From Mycolicibacterium baixiangningiae (GTDB lineage Bacteria > Actinomycetota > Actinomycetes > Mycobacteriales > Mycobacteriaceae), in NCBI RefSeq assembly GCF_016313185.1, contig NZ_CP066218.1, forward strand, positions 3,286,001 through 3,350,000: a stretch of 64,000 bases of DNA. Direction: 5' to 3'. A model generated the notes under the pieces. It did not search any database. It saw nothing but the letters and a program-made list of their open reading frames with translations, and had not been told where the DNA came from. Position 1 is the stretch's first letter, and each line of letters opens with the position of its first letter. A program made the position numbers and the translations under genes. Positions 29,005-41,081 of this stretch are shown here, piece by piece.

Positions 29005-30134
29005 GCGTTCACCAGCCGGCGTGGGTCGAACAGGTCGATGGGGTGGGCGGTGGTGCCGGTGGTGGCGAGGTCGGCGAGGATCTCCCCGACCACCGGAACG
29101 AACTTGAACCCGTGTCCGGAGAAACCGCATGCGACGGTCACGTTGACGCTGTCGGGGTGGCGGGCGATCACGAAGTGCTGGTCGGGGGTGTTGGAGTACA
29201 TGCACGTCGCCGAATGCACACACGGTCCGTCCAGTGCGGGCAGCAGCCGCGCCACCTCGTCGCGCATCTCGCGGATCTCCTGGTCGTGCACCACCCGGTC
29301 GATGGTTTCCGGGGTGCACACGACGCCCTTGCGGAAGAACGCGACCTTCACCCCGCCACCCGGCCCGTCGATCGCCGGGAAACCGTAGATCTGTTCGGCG
29401 CGTTCGTTCTCGGCGATGAAGATGGGGTGCCCGACGAACGGGTCGACGCCTCCGACCGGATCGAGCCAGTAGAGCACCTGGCGCTCGACCGTGATCGGGA
29501 TGCCGAACTCGGCCAGCAGCTTCGGCGCCCACGCCCCGGGGCAGACCACCAATTGGCCCGCGGTGTACGTGCCGGTGGCGGTGGTCACGCGGACACCTCC
29601 GTCGGTGGCCGTCCACCCGGTTACCTCCTCCCCGAACCGCAGTGTGGCCCCGGCGTGTTCGGCGAGGTCGAGGTGTGCCTGCACCGTCATCTCGGGACGG
29701 GCGAAGCCTGCCTTCGCCTCGAAGAGGGCGATGTCGCCACCACGCGGCGTGAAGGCCGGATACCGGGTGCGGATCTCGTCGGCGTCGAGAACCTCGTGTG
29801 GCAGACCCCACTGCCGGCTCGCGAGCAGGCTCCCGGCCACCGTGAGGCAGTCGGGTGGTCCGATGAACAGGCCGCCGGTCAGCCGGTACACCTCGCGCGC
29901 CGAGTCGGTGGCGAGCTGCTCCCACAGTTCGTAGGCGCGCAGCAGTAGCGGAACGTAGGCGGGGTCCTCGAAGTAGGACTGCCGGATGATGCGGGACCCG
30001 CCGTGGCTGGAACCCTTGTCGTGAGCGGGGGTGAACTTCTCCAGCCCGAGCACCCGCTGCCCCCGGGCGGCGAGGTGGTAGGCGGCGGCGCTGCCCATCC
30101 CGCCGAGCCCGATGACGATGACGTCGTAGGACAT
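29001..30134 (-). CDS. Monomeric sarcosine oxidase / N-methyl amino-acid oxidase
   Basis: 377 residues, typical of the MSOX/SolA family. FAD-binding [23 protein letters not shown] at the N-terminus, [15 protein letters not shown] after it, and a Cys in [20 protein letters not shown] at the position where monomeric sarcosine oxidase attaches FAD covalently. [16 protein letters not shown] is near the C-terminus. It would demethylate sarcosine to glycine with formaldehyde and hydrogen peroxide, the last step of the pathway. It lies 2 bp after the dimethylglycine oxidase gene. Confidence 0.87.
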   Translation of the reverse strand: MSYDVIVIGLGGMGSAAAYHLAARGQRVLGLEKFTPAHDKGSSHGGSRIIRQSYFEDPAYVPLLLRAYELWEQLATDSAREVYRLTGGLFIGPPDCLTVAGSLLASRQWGLPHEVLDADEIRTRYPAFTPRGGDIALFEAKAGFARPEMTVQAHLDLAEHAGATLRFGEEVTGWTATDGGVRVTTATGTYTAGQLVVCPGAWAPKLLAEFGIPITVERQVLYWLDPVGGVDPFVGHPIFIAENERAEQIYGFPAIDGPGGGVKVAFFRKGVVCTPETIDRVVHDQEIREMRDEVARLLPALDGPCVHSATCMYSNTPDQHFVIARHPDSVNVTVACGFSGHGFKFVPVVGEILADLATTGTTAHPIDLFDPRRLVNA

Positions 30135-30136
30135 GA

Positions 30137-32563
30137 CTACCTCCGGATCCGCAGCATGTCGGGATCCACGACCGGTTCGCTGTGGATGGTGGCCGCGTGA
30201 CGGGTGCCGCGATAATCGACGGTGACCGCGTCGCCAGTGTGTGCGTCGGCGGGCAGCCAGGCATAGGCGATCGTGCGCCCCACCGTCGGGGAGAAGCCTG
30301 CGCTGGTGACGTATCCGGCGCAGACACCGCCGAGGTATACCGGCTCCTTGCCGAGCACCACCGCGTCGGCGTCGTCGAAGACGATGCTGCGCATGATGTT
30401 TCGGGGCGGCGGAGTCTGGTCGAGTGCCGCTCGGCCAACGAAGTCACCCTTGTCCGTGCGCACCGCGAAGCCCAGCCCCGCCGCGGCGGGCTGGTGTTCG
30501 GCGGTCATATCGGTGCCCCAGCTGCGGTACCCCTTTTCGATGCGCAGGCTGTTGAATGCCACCCGGCCCGCAGCGATGACACCGTGGTCGCGACCCGCCT
30601 CGAACAGCAGATCCCACAGGGCGCTCCCGTATTCCGCGCCGGCGTAGATCTCCCAGCCGAGCTCACCGACGTAGGACACCCGCATCATGGTGACCGGGAT
30701 GGCGCCCAGATGGGTGCGCAGGGCGCGGAAGTACCGGAACGCGGTGTGGGACAGATCGTCCGGGCACAGCGGCTGGACCATGTCGCGCGCCAGCGGACCC
30801 CAGACGCCGACGCAGCAGGTGCCGCCGGTGATGTCGCGAAGGACGACGTCATCGGGTCGGTGGCGTTCGAACCAGTCGTAGTCGCAGGGTGAGTTGGCAC
30901 CCACCTGGAATGTCGTGGGACCGAGGCGGGCGACGGTGAGGTCACTGCGGACTCCGCCGGCGTCGTCGAGCAGCAGCGTGTAGGTGACCGACCCGACGCT
31001 CTTGTCGACGTTGTTGGTGGTCATCCGCTGCAGGAACGCCGCTGCTCCGGGACCGGACACCTCGTAGCGGGTCAGCGGTGTCATGTCGTACATCGCGACC
31101 CGTTCGCGGGTGGCGCGGGCCTCCGCGACGGCTATCGGCGACCAGTGGCGGGCCGACCACTCGTCACGGTCCGGGATGTCGACCTCACCCACCAGCGCGG
31201 CGTTGGCCTCGAACCATGCGGGACGTTCCCAGCCACCGCCCTCGTAGAAGTGCGCACCGAGTTCGACGTGTCGCGCATGGAACGGGCTGGTGCGCAATCC
31301 GCGCAGCGCGGTGCGGAACTGGTAGGGGTGGATGACGTCGTAGACCTCCACGAAGGCCTGTGAACTGGTGCGCATGATGAATTCGGGGCTGCGGGCCACG
31401 TCCTCGAAGCGGTACAGATCGCATTCGCTGACGTCGACGCCCGGGGTGCCGTCGAGGATCCACTCCGCGGTCGCCTTCGCCACGCCCGCGGAGTGCGTCA
31501 CCCACACCGCCTCGGCCACCCAGAAGCCGGCCAGCTCTCGGTGCTCACCCATGATCGAGAAGCCGTCGGGTGTGAACGAGAAGATCCCGTTGAACGCCTC
31601 CTCCACCTTCGAATCCTCCAGTGTGGGAAGGAGTTCGACCGCGTCGCGCCACGCAGGCGCGAAGTCCTCGTCGGTGAACGGCAGCATCGACGGCATGGAC
31701 TCGCCTGCGGTGTCGGCCATCAGCGTGGACATGTCGACCGGCATGGGCCGATGGCCGTAGGACCCGATGCCGATGCGGTCGACATGTTCGCGGAAGTAGA
31801 GGTCGGCGTCCTGATGGCGCAGGATCGGCAGACCGGCCTCGGTGCGCTCGGTGTTGCGGCCCACCAGGGGGGCGATCTGCCCGGTCCTGGCGTACTGGTG
31901 CGCCATCGGCACCAGCGGCAACACCAGGTCGACCTGTCTGGCCAGTTCGGCGCCCCAGAACCCGGCGGCGCACACGACGACGTCGGCGTCGAGCACACCG
32001 TTCGACGTCCGCACACCGGTGACCCGCCCTGCCTTCTCCACGACGCCGAGCACCTCGGTGTGCGGCAGGAAGGCCGCCCCCCGCGCCGTCGCTCGGCGGG
32101 CCTGCGCCTCGGCCGCCCGCACAGCTTTCGCCAAACCATCTGTGGGCGTGTGGAATCCGCCGAGGATGCGGTCGCGGTCGACCAACGGATGCAGGGCTGC
32201 GCACTCGTCGGCCGACACCAGGCGACCTTCCACACCCCACGCCTGCGCCCACCCCGCCTTGCGGTGCAGATCGGCCCAACGTTCCGGCGTCGCGGCGACC
32301 TCGAGTCCGCCGACCTGGTTGAACGCCCAGCCGTCGGGATGCTCTAGGGCACAGAACTTCTCGACGGTATAACGGGCGAACGCGGTCATCGTCTTGGACG
32401 GGTTGGTCTGGAAGACCAGGCCCGGCGCATGCGAGGTCGACCCGCCGGTGGAGAACAGCGGACCCCGATCGAGCACGGTGACGTCGGTGGCACCGCGCGC
32501 CGTCAACTCGTCGGCCAGCGACGTGCCGACGATGCCGGCACCGATCACGACGATCTTGGGCAT
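30137..32563 (-). CDS. Dimethylglycine oxidase (FAD domain fused to GcvT-like domain)
   Basis: 808 residues. The N-terminal half is a D-amino-acid-oxidase-type FAD domain ([17 protein letters not shown], then [13 protein letters not shown], whose His is the likely covalent FAD site). The C-terminal half is GcvT/aminomethyltransferase-like ([52 protein letters not shown]), which passes the released methylene to tetrahydrofolate. It converts dimethylglycine to sarcosine. First gene of the eight-gene operon, with a palindromic operator candidate 31-66 bp upstream of its ATG. Confidence 0.9.
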   Translation of the reverse strand: MPKIVVIGAGIVGTSLADELTARGATDVTVLDRGPLFSTGGSTSHAPGLVFQTNPSKTMTAFARYTVEKFCALEHPDGWAFNQVGGLEVAATPERWADLHRKAGWAQAWGVEGRLVSADECAALHPLVDRDRILGGFHTPTDGLAKAVRAAEAQARRATARGAAFLPHTEVLGVVEKAGRVTGVRTSNGVLDADVVVCAAGFWGAELARQVDLVLPLVPMAHQYARTGQIAPLVGRNTERTEAGLPILRHQDADLYFREHVDRIGIGSYGHRPMPVDMSTLMADTAGESMPSMLPFTDEDFAPAWRDAVELLPTLEDSKVEEAFNGIFSFTPDGFSIMGEHRELAGFWVAEAVWVTHSAGVAKATAEWILDGTPGVDVSECDLYRFEDVARSPEFIMRTSSQAFVEVYDVIHPYQFRTALRGLRTSPFHARHVELGAHFYEGGGWERPAWFEANAALVGEVDIPDRDEWSARHWSPIAVAEARATRERVAMYDMTPLTRYEVSGPGAAAFLQRMTTNNVDKSVGSVTYTLLLDDAGGVRSDLTVARLGPTTFQVGANSPCDYDWFERHRPDDVVLRDITGGTCCVGVWGPLARDMVQPLCPDDLSHTAFRYFRALRTHLGAIPVTMMRVSYVGELGWEIYAGAEYGSALWDLLFEAGRDHGVIAAGRVAFNSLRIEKGYRSWGTDMTAEHQPAAAGLGFAVRTDKGDFVGRAALDQTPPPRNIMRSIVFDDADAVVLGKEPVYLGGVCAGYVTSAGFSPTVGRTIAYAWLPADAHTGDAVTVDYRGTRHAATIHSEPVVDPDMLRIRR

Positions 32564-32593
32564 GGGCGGACCGCTTCCACTCAGGGGAGTGAT

Positions 32594-32629
32594 GTTGCGC
32601 TTTACGCAACTCGATGTTTATTACGCAAC
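32594..32629 (-). promoter_or_regulatory. Operator candidate for the choline-catabolism operon
   Basis: gttgcgctttacgcaac (32594-32610) is a 6-bp inverted repeat with a 5-bp spacer. A second half-site, attacgcaac (32620-32629), repeats the right arm in direct orientation 19 bp away. It lies just upstream of the dimethylglycine oxidase start and nowhere else in the window was the pair seen. The likely binder is the IclR regulator encoded at the end of the operon. Confidence 0.6.
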
Positions 32630-32782
32630 AGTGATCCTCCACCTACCCGGCGGTGGGCGCAAGACAAACACGCTTCGAGTTTCTTACGGCTGGCGCCTTC
32701 CCGCGAGACTGAACTCAAGCAGACCGGCTCTCTCGCACTTTCGCTGCGTGGCTTCAGCCTCGCGGCCGGCCTCATGGCACAG

Positions 32783-33823
32783 TCAGCTGGTGATGCGGGC
32801 GACGCAGCGCGGCGAATCGGCGCAGGTGGTGCCGTCGACGCTGAACAGGCAACCCGGTGCCGGGTCGGCCCCGACCACGCGCGACGGCGCCCGGTCCTCG
32901 CGGAGTTCGTCGACCAGACCAAGAGCGAGCCGGGCGTAGCGTCGGTCCGCGTTGGGTGTGCTCGCCCGGGCCATCGCGATTCCGAGCCCGGCGGCCTGTT
33001 CGCGCACCTCGCTGTCGAGGTCCCACACCACCTCGATGTGGTCGGCGACGAACCCGATAGGACAGATGATGACCGCCCTGGTTCCCTGTTCGGCCAGCGT
33101 GACGACATGGTCACCGATGTCGGGTTCCAGCCACGGGATCTGCGGCGGACCCGACCGCGACTGCCACACCTGGTCGAACTCGGCGTAGCCGGCCGCCGCG
33201 GCCACCAGCCGGGCGGCGTAGTCGACCTGGCGGCTGTACAGCTTCGGGCCGTGCCGCTCGTCGGCGGCGACCGGGATGGAGTGGGCGGTGAACACCAGCC
33301 GGGCGTCGTCGCGCAACTCGGCTGGAAGTGACTGCGCCGCAACGCCGATCGATTCGGCGAACATCTCGACCAGCAGCGGGTGGTCGAAGTAGTGCCGCAT
33401 CTTCACCAGCTCGGGGGCGCCGTCACCGGCCGCCGCTCTGCCCCTGGCGATGTCTTCGTTGTACTGGGTGCAGCTGGAATACCCGCCCCACGCCGAGGTC
33501 GCGAACACCGCCGCACGCCGCACTCCGTCGTCGCGCATCGCGGTCACGGTGTCCTCGACGTACGGTGCCCAGTTGCGATTGCCGAAGTACACCGGCAACG
33601 TCTGCCCGCGGTCACGCAGTTCGGCCTCGATCTCGGCGATCAGCGCGCGGTTGATGCCGTTGATCGGTGAGACACCACCGAAGTGCAGATAGTGTTCGGC
33701 GACGCTCTCCAGCCGCTCCCGCGGGATCCCCCGGCCCCGGGTGACGTTCTCGAGGAACGGCATCACCTCATCGGGGCCCTCGGGTCCGCCGAAGGACAAC
33801 AGCAGCAGCGCGTCGAACTCCAC
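32783..33823 (-). CDS. hemH: Ferrochelatase (coproporphyrin ferrochelatase type)
   Basis: 346 residues from GTG 33823. Motifs: [19 protein letters not shown], the active-site His in [12 protein letters not shown], and [17 protein letters not shown]. The C-terminal Cys residues ([17 protein letters not shown]) fit the [2Fe-2S] cluster known in actinobacterial ferrochelatases. It inserts iron into coproporphyrin III in the actinobacterial haem route. It is 3 bp downstream of inhA, as in M. tuberculosis (hemZ). Confidence 0.93.
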   Translation of the reverse strand: MEFDALLLLSFGGPEGPDEVMPFLENVTRGRGIPRERLESVAEHYLHFGGVSPINGINRALIAEIEAELRDRGQTLPVYFGNRNWAPYVEDTVTAMRDDGVRRAAVFATSAWGGYSSCTQYNEDIARGRAAAGDGAPELVKMRHYFDHPLLVEMFAESIGVAAQSLPAELRDDARLVFTAHSIPVAADERHGPKLYSRQVDYAARLVAAAAGYAEFDQVWQSRSGPPQIPWLEPDIGDHVVTLAEQGTRAVIICPIGFVADHIEVVWDLDSEVREQAAGLGIAMARASTPNADRRYARLALGLVDELREDRAPSRVVGADPAPGCLFSVDGTTCADSPRCVARITS

Positions 33824-33826
33824 GAT

Positions 33827-34636
33827 CTAGAGCAACTGGGTGCTGGCGCCGCCGTCGGCGTACACGATCGTTCCGGTGGTGGCCGGCAGCCAGTCGGACA
33901 GCAGCGCGCAAACCGTCTTGGCGACCGGGGTGGGATCCTTCATGTTCCAGCCGAGCGGCGCCCGCTGATCCCAGCCCTCTTCGAGCAGCTGCATCTGGGC
34001 ACCGGCCTCGTCACCGAGGGCCCCACCGACGATCGCGCTCATCGCCAGCGTCCGGATCGGCCCGGCCGCAACGAGATTCGAGCGCACGCCTACCTTGCCG
34101 GCCTCGCGGGCCACGAACCGGTTGACCGACTCGAGCGCGCTCTTGGCGACCGTCATCCAGTTGTACGCGGGCATCGCCCGGGTCGGGTCGAAGTCCATGC
34201 CGACGATGCCGCCGCCGGAGTTCATCACCGGCAGCACGGCCTTGGCCAGCGAGGCGTAGGAATACGCCGAGATGTGGATGCCCTTGGCGACGTCCTCATA
34301 CGGCGCGTCGAAGAACGGGTTGATGCCCATCCCGGTCTGCGGCATGAAGCCGATCGAGTGCACCACGCCGTCGAGCTTGTTGCCCTCGCCGATCACCTCG
34401 GTCACCCGGTCGGCGAGCGTGTCGAGGTGCTTCTCGTTCTGCACGTCGAGTTCGAGCAGCGGCGCCGGGCTCGGTAACCGGTCGATGATGCGCTGGATCA
34501 GGCGAAGCCGGTCGAAACCGGTGCACACGACCTCGGCGCCCGCCTCCTGCGCCACCTTGGCGATGTGGAACGCGATCGACGAGTCGGTGATGATCCCCGT
34601 GACGAGGATGCGCTTGCCTTCGAGAAGCCCTGTCAT
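33827..34636 (-). CDS. inhA: Enoyl-ACP reductase InhA
   Basis: 269 residues, the same length as in M. tuberculosis. The unusual NADH-binding start [20 protein letters not shown] and the catalytic Tyr/Lys segment [13 protein letters not shown] are present. It reduces long-chain 2-trans-enoyl-ACP in FAS-II for mycolic acid synthesis and is the isoniazid target. It lies 28 bp after fabG1 with a purine-rich AGGAACCAGGAC ribosome site. Confidence 0.97.
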   Translation of the reverse strand: MTGLLEGKRILVTGIITDSSIAFHIAKVAQEAGAEVVCTGFDRLRLIQRIIDRLPSPAPLLELDVQNEKHLDTLADRVTEVIGEGNKLDGVVHSIGFMPQTGMGINPFFDAPYEDVAKGIHISAYSYASLAKAVLPVMNSGGGIVGMDFDPTRAMPAYNWMTVAKSALESVNRFVAREAGKVGVRSNLVAAGPIRTLAMSAIVGGALGDEAGAQMQLLEEGWDQRAPLGWNMKDPTPVAKTVCALLSDWLPATTGTIVYADGGASTQLL

Positions 34637-34664
34637 GTCCTGGTTCCTGTTCTGTCGAGATCCT

Positions 34665-36493
<1,829 letters not shown>

Positions 36494-36545
36494 GTGCGGC
36501 TTGTCATTTCATTGTCACGAGACAGTGGACAGTTCTTCCGGCTAC

Positions 36546-36612
36546 CGGGATCGTTTCCTCTTCGCGCAAGCGCTCATCGGGATCGTTTCCTCTTCGCGCA
36601 AGCGCTCATCGG
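36546..36612 (-). repeat. Tandem 32-bp duplication of a recurrent intergenic motif
   Basis: Two copies with 32-bp period (36546-36580 and 36578-36612). Both contain the 20-mer cctcttcgcgcaagcgctca (36557-36576 and 36589-36608). On the coding strand this reads TGA-GCGCTTGCGC-GAAGAGG: the TGA of the proximal copy is the stop codon of the DUF58 gene, and GAAGAGGA could act as a ribosome site. The same 20-mer occurs at 50405-50424. Confidence 0.85.
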
Positions 36613-37553
36613 CCGGCCATGGCCCCGCGCCGTCGGCTCGCCACGAACCTGACCACGTCGGCGATCCAGTCCCGGTCGGTCCGCAGGCTCAGCAGCGGGG
36701 CGTCGCAGCGCCGCAGCGTGCGGGCCACCTCGGCCCGGTGCTCGGCGGCCGCCCGCTCGAAGTCCTCACGCAGTTGGTGGTCGATGGTGAATTCCCGCGT
36801 CACGCCGGTCTCGGCGTCCTGCAGGATGACGTCGCCGACCTCGGGTAGCTCCACGTCGCGCGGATCGAGCACCTCGATGCCCAGCACCTCGTGGCGCCCG
36901 GCGATCGCGCGCAGCGGGCGCATCCAGTTGATCGGTCCGAGGAAGTCACTGATGACGACCACCATGCCCCGCCTGCGCTCGGGCCGGCGCAACGCGTCGA
37001 TCGCCTCGGCGAGGTTGCCCCGCACGCCCGCAGGCGCCCGCGGCGTGGTGGCGATGGTGCGCAGGAGTTCCTGCTCGTGCATGCGGCCCGACAGCGCGGG
37101 CACGCGCCGCATGGTCTCGCCGTTGGAGATCACCGCGCCCAGCCGGTTGCCGCCACCGCTGTTGAGGAACGTGATCGCCGCTGCCGCCGCCACGGCGAGG
37201 TCGCGCTTCTCGCACCCCGCAGTGCCGAAGTCCAGGCTGGCCGACATGTCGACCACGAGCCAGGTCTCGAGCTCGCGGTCGGCGATCATCGTCCGCACGT
37301 GCGGAACCGTGGTGCGTGCGGTGACCGACCAGTCCATCCGGCGCACGTCGTCGCCGGGCTGGTAGATGCGCGACTCCCCCGGTTCGGATCCGGGGCCGGG
37401 GATGAGGCCGAGGTGGTCGCCGTGCAGCACCCCGTCGAGCTTGCGGCGCACCGTCAGCTCGAGTTTGCGCAGCGCGGCCGACAGCGCCGGATCGCGGATC
37501 TCGCCGCGTTCCAGTGACGGCAGGTCTACCGACCGGCCTTTGCCGTCGGTCAC
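36606..37553 (-). CDS. DUF58 protein (Rv1480-like)
   Basis: 315 residues from GTG 37553, overlapping the moxR1 stop (GTGA). Contains the DUF58 signature region SRIYQPGDDVRRMDWSVTARTTVPHVRTMIADRELETWLVVDMSASLDFGT, a VWA-like DxSxS metal site. It is the middle member of the moxR1-DUF58-VWA module and presumably an adaptor for the MoxR ATPase in cell-envelope work. Its TGA is the first base triplet of the duplicated intergenic motif. Confidence 0.88.
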   Translation of the reverse strand: MTDGKGRSVDLPSLERGEIRDPALSAALRKLELTVRRKLDGVLHGDHLGLIPGPGSEPGESRIYQPGDDVRRMDWSVTARTTVPHVRTMIADRELETWLVVDMSASLDFGTAGCEKRDLAVAAAAAITFLNSGGGNRLGAVISNGETMRRVPALSGRMHEQELLRTIATTPRAPAGVRGNLAEAIDALRRPERRRGMVVVISDFLGPINWMRPLRAIAGRHEVLGIEVLDPRDVELPEVGDVILQDAETGVTREFTIDHQLREDFERAAAEHRAEVARTLRRCDAPLLSLRTDRDWIADVVRFVASRRRGAMAGR

Positions 37554-38707
37554 CGACCGCCCGCCACACCCGCCCCGGCCGGGACTGCGGGCTGTGCCGA
37601 AGGCCCTTGTTGCGGAATGGCATTGACCTGCGGCAGCGCGACGGTCTGCATGATCCGGTTGATCACCGTCTCGGAGGAGACCTCGTCGGCCAGCGCGTCG
37701 TAGGTCAGCACCAACCGGTGGCGCAGCACGTCGGGGATCACCTCGACGACGTCCTGCGGGATGACGTAGTCGCGACCGCGCACCAACGCCAGCGCGCGTG
37801 AGGCGGCGATGATGCCCAGCGACGCGCGCGGTGAGGCGCCGTAGGCGATCCACGACTTGGCGTCGGGCATCCCGAACTTCTCCGGCTCGCGGGTCGCGGT
37901 GACGATGCGCACCACGTAGTCGACCAGCGCGTGGTGCACGAAGTTGTTGGCGGCGACGTCCTGCAGGCGCAGCAGGTCACCGGGGGCGAGGATCTGCTTC
38001 GGCTCCGGCGGCTTCACACCCATCCGGTAGATGATCTCGCGCTCTTCCTCCGGCGTCGGGTAGTCGATGTTGAGCTTGAACAGGAAGCGGTCGCGCTGGG
38101 CTTCGGGCAGCGCGTAGACGCCCTCCTGCTCGATCGGGTTCTGGGTCGCCATGACGAGGAAGGGCTGGGGCAGCGGGAAGGTCTTGCCGCCGATGGAGAT
38201 CTTCCGTTCGGCCATGACCTCGAGCAGGGCGGACTGCACCTTCGCCGGGGCACGGTTGATCTCGTCGGCCAGCAGGAAGTTCACCACCACCGGACCGAGT
38301 TCGATGTCGAACTCCTCCTTGCCCTGCCGGAAGATGCGGGTACCGACGATGTCGGTGGGCACCAGGTCGGGCGTGAACTGGATGCGCGCGAACGTGCCGC
38401 CGACGACCTTGGCGAAGGTCTCCACCGCGAGCGTCTTGGCGACACCCGGCACACCTTCGAGCAGCACGTGGCCCTTGGCGAGCAGGCCGACGAGCATCCG
38501 CTCGACCAACCGGTCCTGACCGACGATGATCCGCTTGACCTCGAAGATCGCGCGCTCCAGCGTGTGCACCTCAGCCTGCAGGCCACCGTTGTTCTGCGCG
38601 GAGCCCGGGCCCTGCGGCGCGGCGTGGGAACCGGCGGGATAACCCTGCGCGGGGTTCGGACCGGAATAACCTCCGGCGCCCTGCGGCGGCCCACTCGGTG
38701 ACGTCAT
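37550..38707 (-). CDS. moxR1: MoxR-family AAA+ ATPase
   Basis: 385 residues from ATG 38707, supported by GGGAGG upstream; the longer open frame lacks one. A disordered P/G/Q-rich N-terminus of about 45 residues precedes the AAA+ core: Walker A GVPGVAKT, Walker B LLADEINRAP, sensor ATQNPIEQEG and arginine-rich PEAQRDRFLF. It acts as an ATP-driven chaperone with the DUF58 and VWA proteins. It lies downstream of ripA-ripB in the same direction, so the whole set may be one transcript. Confidence 0.93.
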   Translation of the reverse strand: MTSPSGPPQGAGGYSGPNPAQGYPAGSHAAPQGPGSAQNNGGLQAEVHTLERAIFEVKRIIVGQDRLVERMLVGLLAKGHVLLEGVPGVAKTLAVETFAKVVGGTFARIQFTPDLVPTDIVGTRIFRQGKEEFDIELGPVVVNFLLADEINRAPAKVQSALLEVMAERKISIGGKTFPLPQPFLVMATQNPIEQEGVYALPEAQRDRFLFKLNIDYPTPEEEREIIYRMGVKPPEPKQILAPGDLLRLQDVAANNFVHHALVDYVVRIVTATREPEKFGMPDAKSWIAYGASPRASLGIIAASRALALVRGRDYVIPQDVVEVIPDVLRHRLVLTYDALADEVSSETVINRIMQTVALPQVNAIPQQGPSAQPAVPAGAGVAGGR

Positions 38708-38821
38708 CGAGATCCTCCCACTGTTTTCGCTGGTCGTGCCATGGACGCGAGGGCGCCCGCCGTCAACTATTCCAGGCACTTCGGAATCCGTCGACGTTGC
38801 CCGCTCCGCCTCAGGCTGAAC

Positions 38822-39544
38822 TCAGGATTCGATGATTCGGGCCACGTACGGCTGCAGGCCGGATTGGCGCACCGGGCTGATCGTCACCTTGCCCGCACTG
38901 CCCGACGCCTCGAGCATCCGCCCGTCGCCGAGATACATGGCCACGTGCTGGCTGCCGCCCGGACCCCAGAAGAGCAGGTCGCCCCGTTTCGCCTGCGAGG
39001 TCGGCACCTTGCGTCCGGTGTTGTACTGGTCGCCCGAATACTTCGGGATCAGCACCCCGACCCCGGCGTAGGAGAACTGGGTGAAACCCGAGCAGTCGTA
39101 GCCGACGGTGTTGGCGCCCGAATCGATGCCGCGGCTCGGGCCGTTCGGCTTACCGCCGCCCCACGAGTACGGCGTGCCCATCTGGGAGCCACCCCGCCGG
39201 ATCACGTACTCGATGGCCTGCGGGCCACGCACCCGACCCGGGGCCACACCGGCCGGGGCGGCACCGCCGAGACCGATGCTCGACAGGAACTTTCGACCCA
39301 TGTCCATGGTCACCTGGGTGGCCTGGGCGGTGGCCGCCAGCGAGGCGTTGGCGATCGCCAGCGGATCGCCCGGCGCGCCGGCGCTGAGCAGTTTGGGCAG
39401 GGTGGGGTCCCACTGACCGTCCTCGGGCGCCGCCGTCGCCGGGCCGGTCACACCGACCAGCATCGCGACCGCGGCCGCCGCCACCACCAACAACTTGACG
39501 CCGTGAAAAACTGTGCGGCGCAACAACTCCAACAATCTCACCAT
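38822..39544 (-). CDS. ripB: NlpC/P60 peptidoglycan endopeptidase RipB
   Basis: 240 residues. Signal peptide or membrane anchor at about 12-40 (VFHGVKLLVVAAAAVAMLVGVTGPATAA), then an NlpC/P60 domain with Cys in VGYDCSGFTQ, His in GGSQHVAMYLGDG, and the conserved PYSWGGG. It cleaves D-Glu/mDAP bonds in peptide stems. It overlaps ripA by 7 bp, so it is translated with it, and lacks the coiled-coil domain that inhibits RipA. Confidence 0.92.
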   Translation of the reverse strand: MVRLLELLRRTVFHGVKLLVVAAAAVAMLVGVTGPATAAPEDGQWDPTLPKLLSAGAPGDPLAIANASLAATAQATQVTMDMGRKFLSSIGLGGAAPAGVAPGRVRGPQAIEYVIRRGGSQMGTPYSWGGGKPNGPSRGIDSGANTVGYDCSGFTQFSYAGVGVLIPKYSGDQYNTGRKVPTSQAKRGDLLFWGPGGSQHVAMYLGDGRMLEASGSAGKVTISPVRQSGLQPYVARIIES

Positions 39545-40953
39545 TCAATCAGCCGGGTGACGTACGGGGTCATACCGCTGGTGCGGACCGGCGAGATCTT
39601 GACCACCGACCCGGTGTAGGGGGCTTCGAGCATCTGACCGTCGCCGAGATACATCGCGACGTGCTGGCTGGCGTTGGGCCCGTAGAAGATCATGTCGCCG
39701 CGGCGCATCTGAGAGGTGGGCACCTTCCGGCCGGCGTTGTACTGCGAGCCGGAGTAGTGGTCGAGTTTGATGCCGACCCCGGCGAACATGTACAGCATCA
39801 GGCCGGAGCAGTCGAAGCCGACGGTCCCTGCGCCGGAATCGATGCCGCGGGCCGGGCCCGCCGCGTTGCCGCCTCCCCACGAGTACGGCACGCCCATCTG
39901 TGACATTCCGCGGCGGATCACGTATTCGGTGGCCTGGCGGCCGTAGACCCGCGGGATGGCCCCGTTGGTATAGCCGGTCGGGGTCGGCAGCAGGCCGATC
40001 TTCTGCAGGAACGAGCGGCCCAACTGCGAGGTGACCTGCGCTGAGGTCGAGGTGATTCCGAGGACGGCGTTGATGATCGCGATCGGGTCACCGCTGACGA
40101 ATGCGCTGGGGATCGCGGGCAGCGTGGGATCCCACGCGGTGTCCCATTTGGCGGCCGCCGGTGCCGGAGCGCCGGTTGCACGGTCCCAATTCGCCGCGGG
40201 GCCGGATGCTTTGGCCTGCGGGGCGGCGGGCGGCGCCGCGGGTGCGAGTGTCGCGGAGGCCTTGCGGACCTCGGCGAGGCGGGCCTGGGCTGCGGCGCGC
40301 TCAGCGGTCAGACGGTTGAGCTCGGACTGCTGGCCGCCGAAGTTCTGCTGCGCTGCGGTGAGCGCCGCAACCGCATTGCGTTGACTGGCCTCGGCGTCCG
40401 CGGCGGCCTGGTCGGCCTTCTGCTTGGCCAGTCGCGCCGCGGACTCCTTGTTGACCTGCTCGGTACGCGCACGCTGCAGGTTCTCCATCACGCGGGCCGA
40501 ACTGAGCGAGAGGGTCTCGGCTGTCGACGCGGTGTGCAGGACGTCGGCGGGATCCCCGGCGGTGACGTACGACGACGACGGGCCGCTGACGTAGGTGGCG
40601 GCGGCGAAGGTGTCGAACCGCTTCTGCGCCGCGGAGATTGCGATGGTGGCGTCTTCGATCCCCCGCTGGCTGGCCTCGAGGTCACGCTGGGCCGTCGCGG
40701 CCGCGTCGCGGGCGTTCTGCACGTCGAGGATGGCCTTGTTGACGCCTTCCTGCGTGCTCTGCACGGCGGCGCCGAGGTCCTGCAACTTCTGGTTGGCATT
40801 GGCCACGGCGGCCACGAGGGTCGCGACGTTTTCGGTGTCCGCCGACGCCGCACCACCCCACAGCGCCGTGGACATCAGAAGTCCGACGGTCAGGGGCAGT
40901 GCACACATCCGGCCGGCAAGCCGGGAAGCGGAGGCGCGAGCGGTGCGTCTCAT
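39538..40953 (-). CDS. ripA: NlpC/P60 peptidoglycan endopeptidase RipA
   Basis: 471 residues from ATG 40953. A signal peptide (ending WGGAASA) precedes a long coiled-coil N-terminal domain (about 40-240) that blocks the active site before processing. A proline/alanine-rich linker follows, then the NlpC/P60 domain with Cys in VGFDCSGLMLY, His in NASQHVAMYLGDG and the third catalytic position nearby. RipA splits daughter cells at the septum and works with RpfB. A long AT-rich region with two palindromes lies upstream, unlike the compact spacing elsewhere. Confidence 0.95.
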   Translation of the reverse strand: MRRTARASASRLAGRMCALPLTVGLLMSTALWGGAASADTENVATLVAAVANANQKLQDLGAAVQSTQEGVNKAILDVQNARDAAATAQRDLEASQRGIEDATIAISAAQKRFDTFAAATYVSGPSSSYVTAGDPADVLHTASTAETLSLSSARVMENLQRARTEQVNKESAARLAKQKADQAAADAEASQRNAVAALTAAQQNFGGQQSELNRLTAERAAAQARLAEVRKASATLAPAAPPAAPQAKASGPAANWDRATGAPAPAAAKWDTAWDPTLPAIPSAFVSGDPIAIINAVLGITSTSAQVTSQLGRSFLQKIGLLPTPTGYTNGAIPRVYGRQATEYVIRRGMSQMGVPYSWGGGNAAGPARGIDSGAGTVGFDCSGLMLYMFAGVGIKLDHYSGSQYNAGRKVPTSQMRRGDMIFYGPNASQHVAMYLGDGQMLEAPYTGSVVKISPVRTSGMTPYVTRLIEW

Positions 40954-41081
40954 TCGACTCAAGTCTCCTAGGGGTCGACGCGAACGTGGCGGCACGTTCG
41001 TGAGGGGCACCGATGCACACAAGTCACATCAGGCACAGCTACAACATTGGGTACCGAATGCACCGTACGTCACTATCGACG

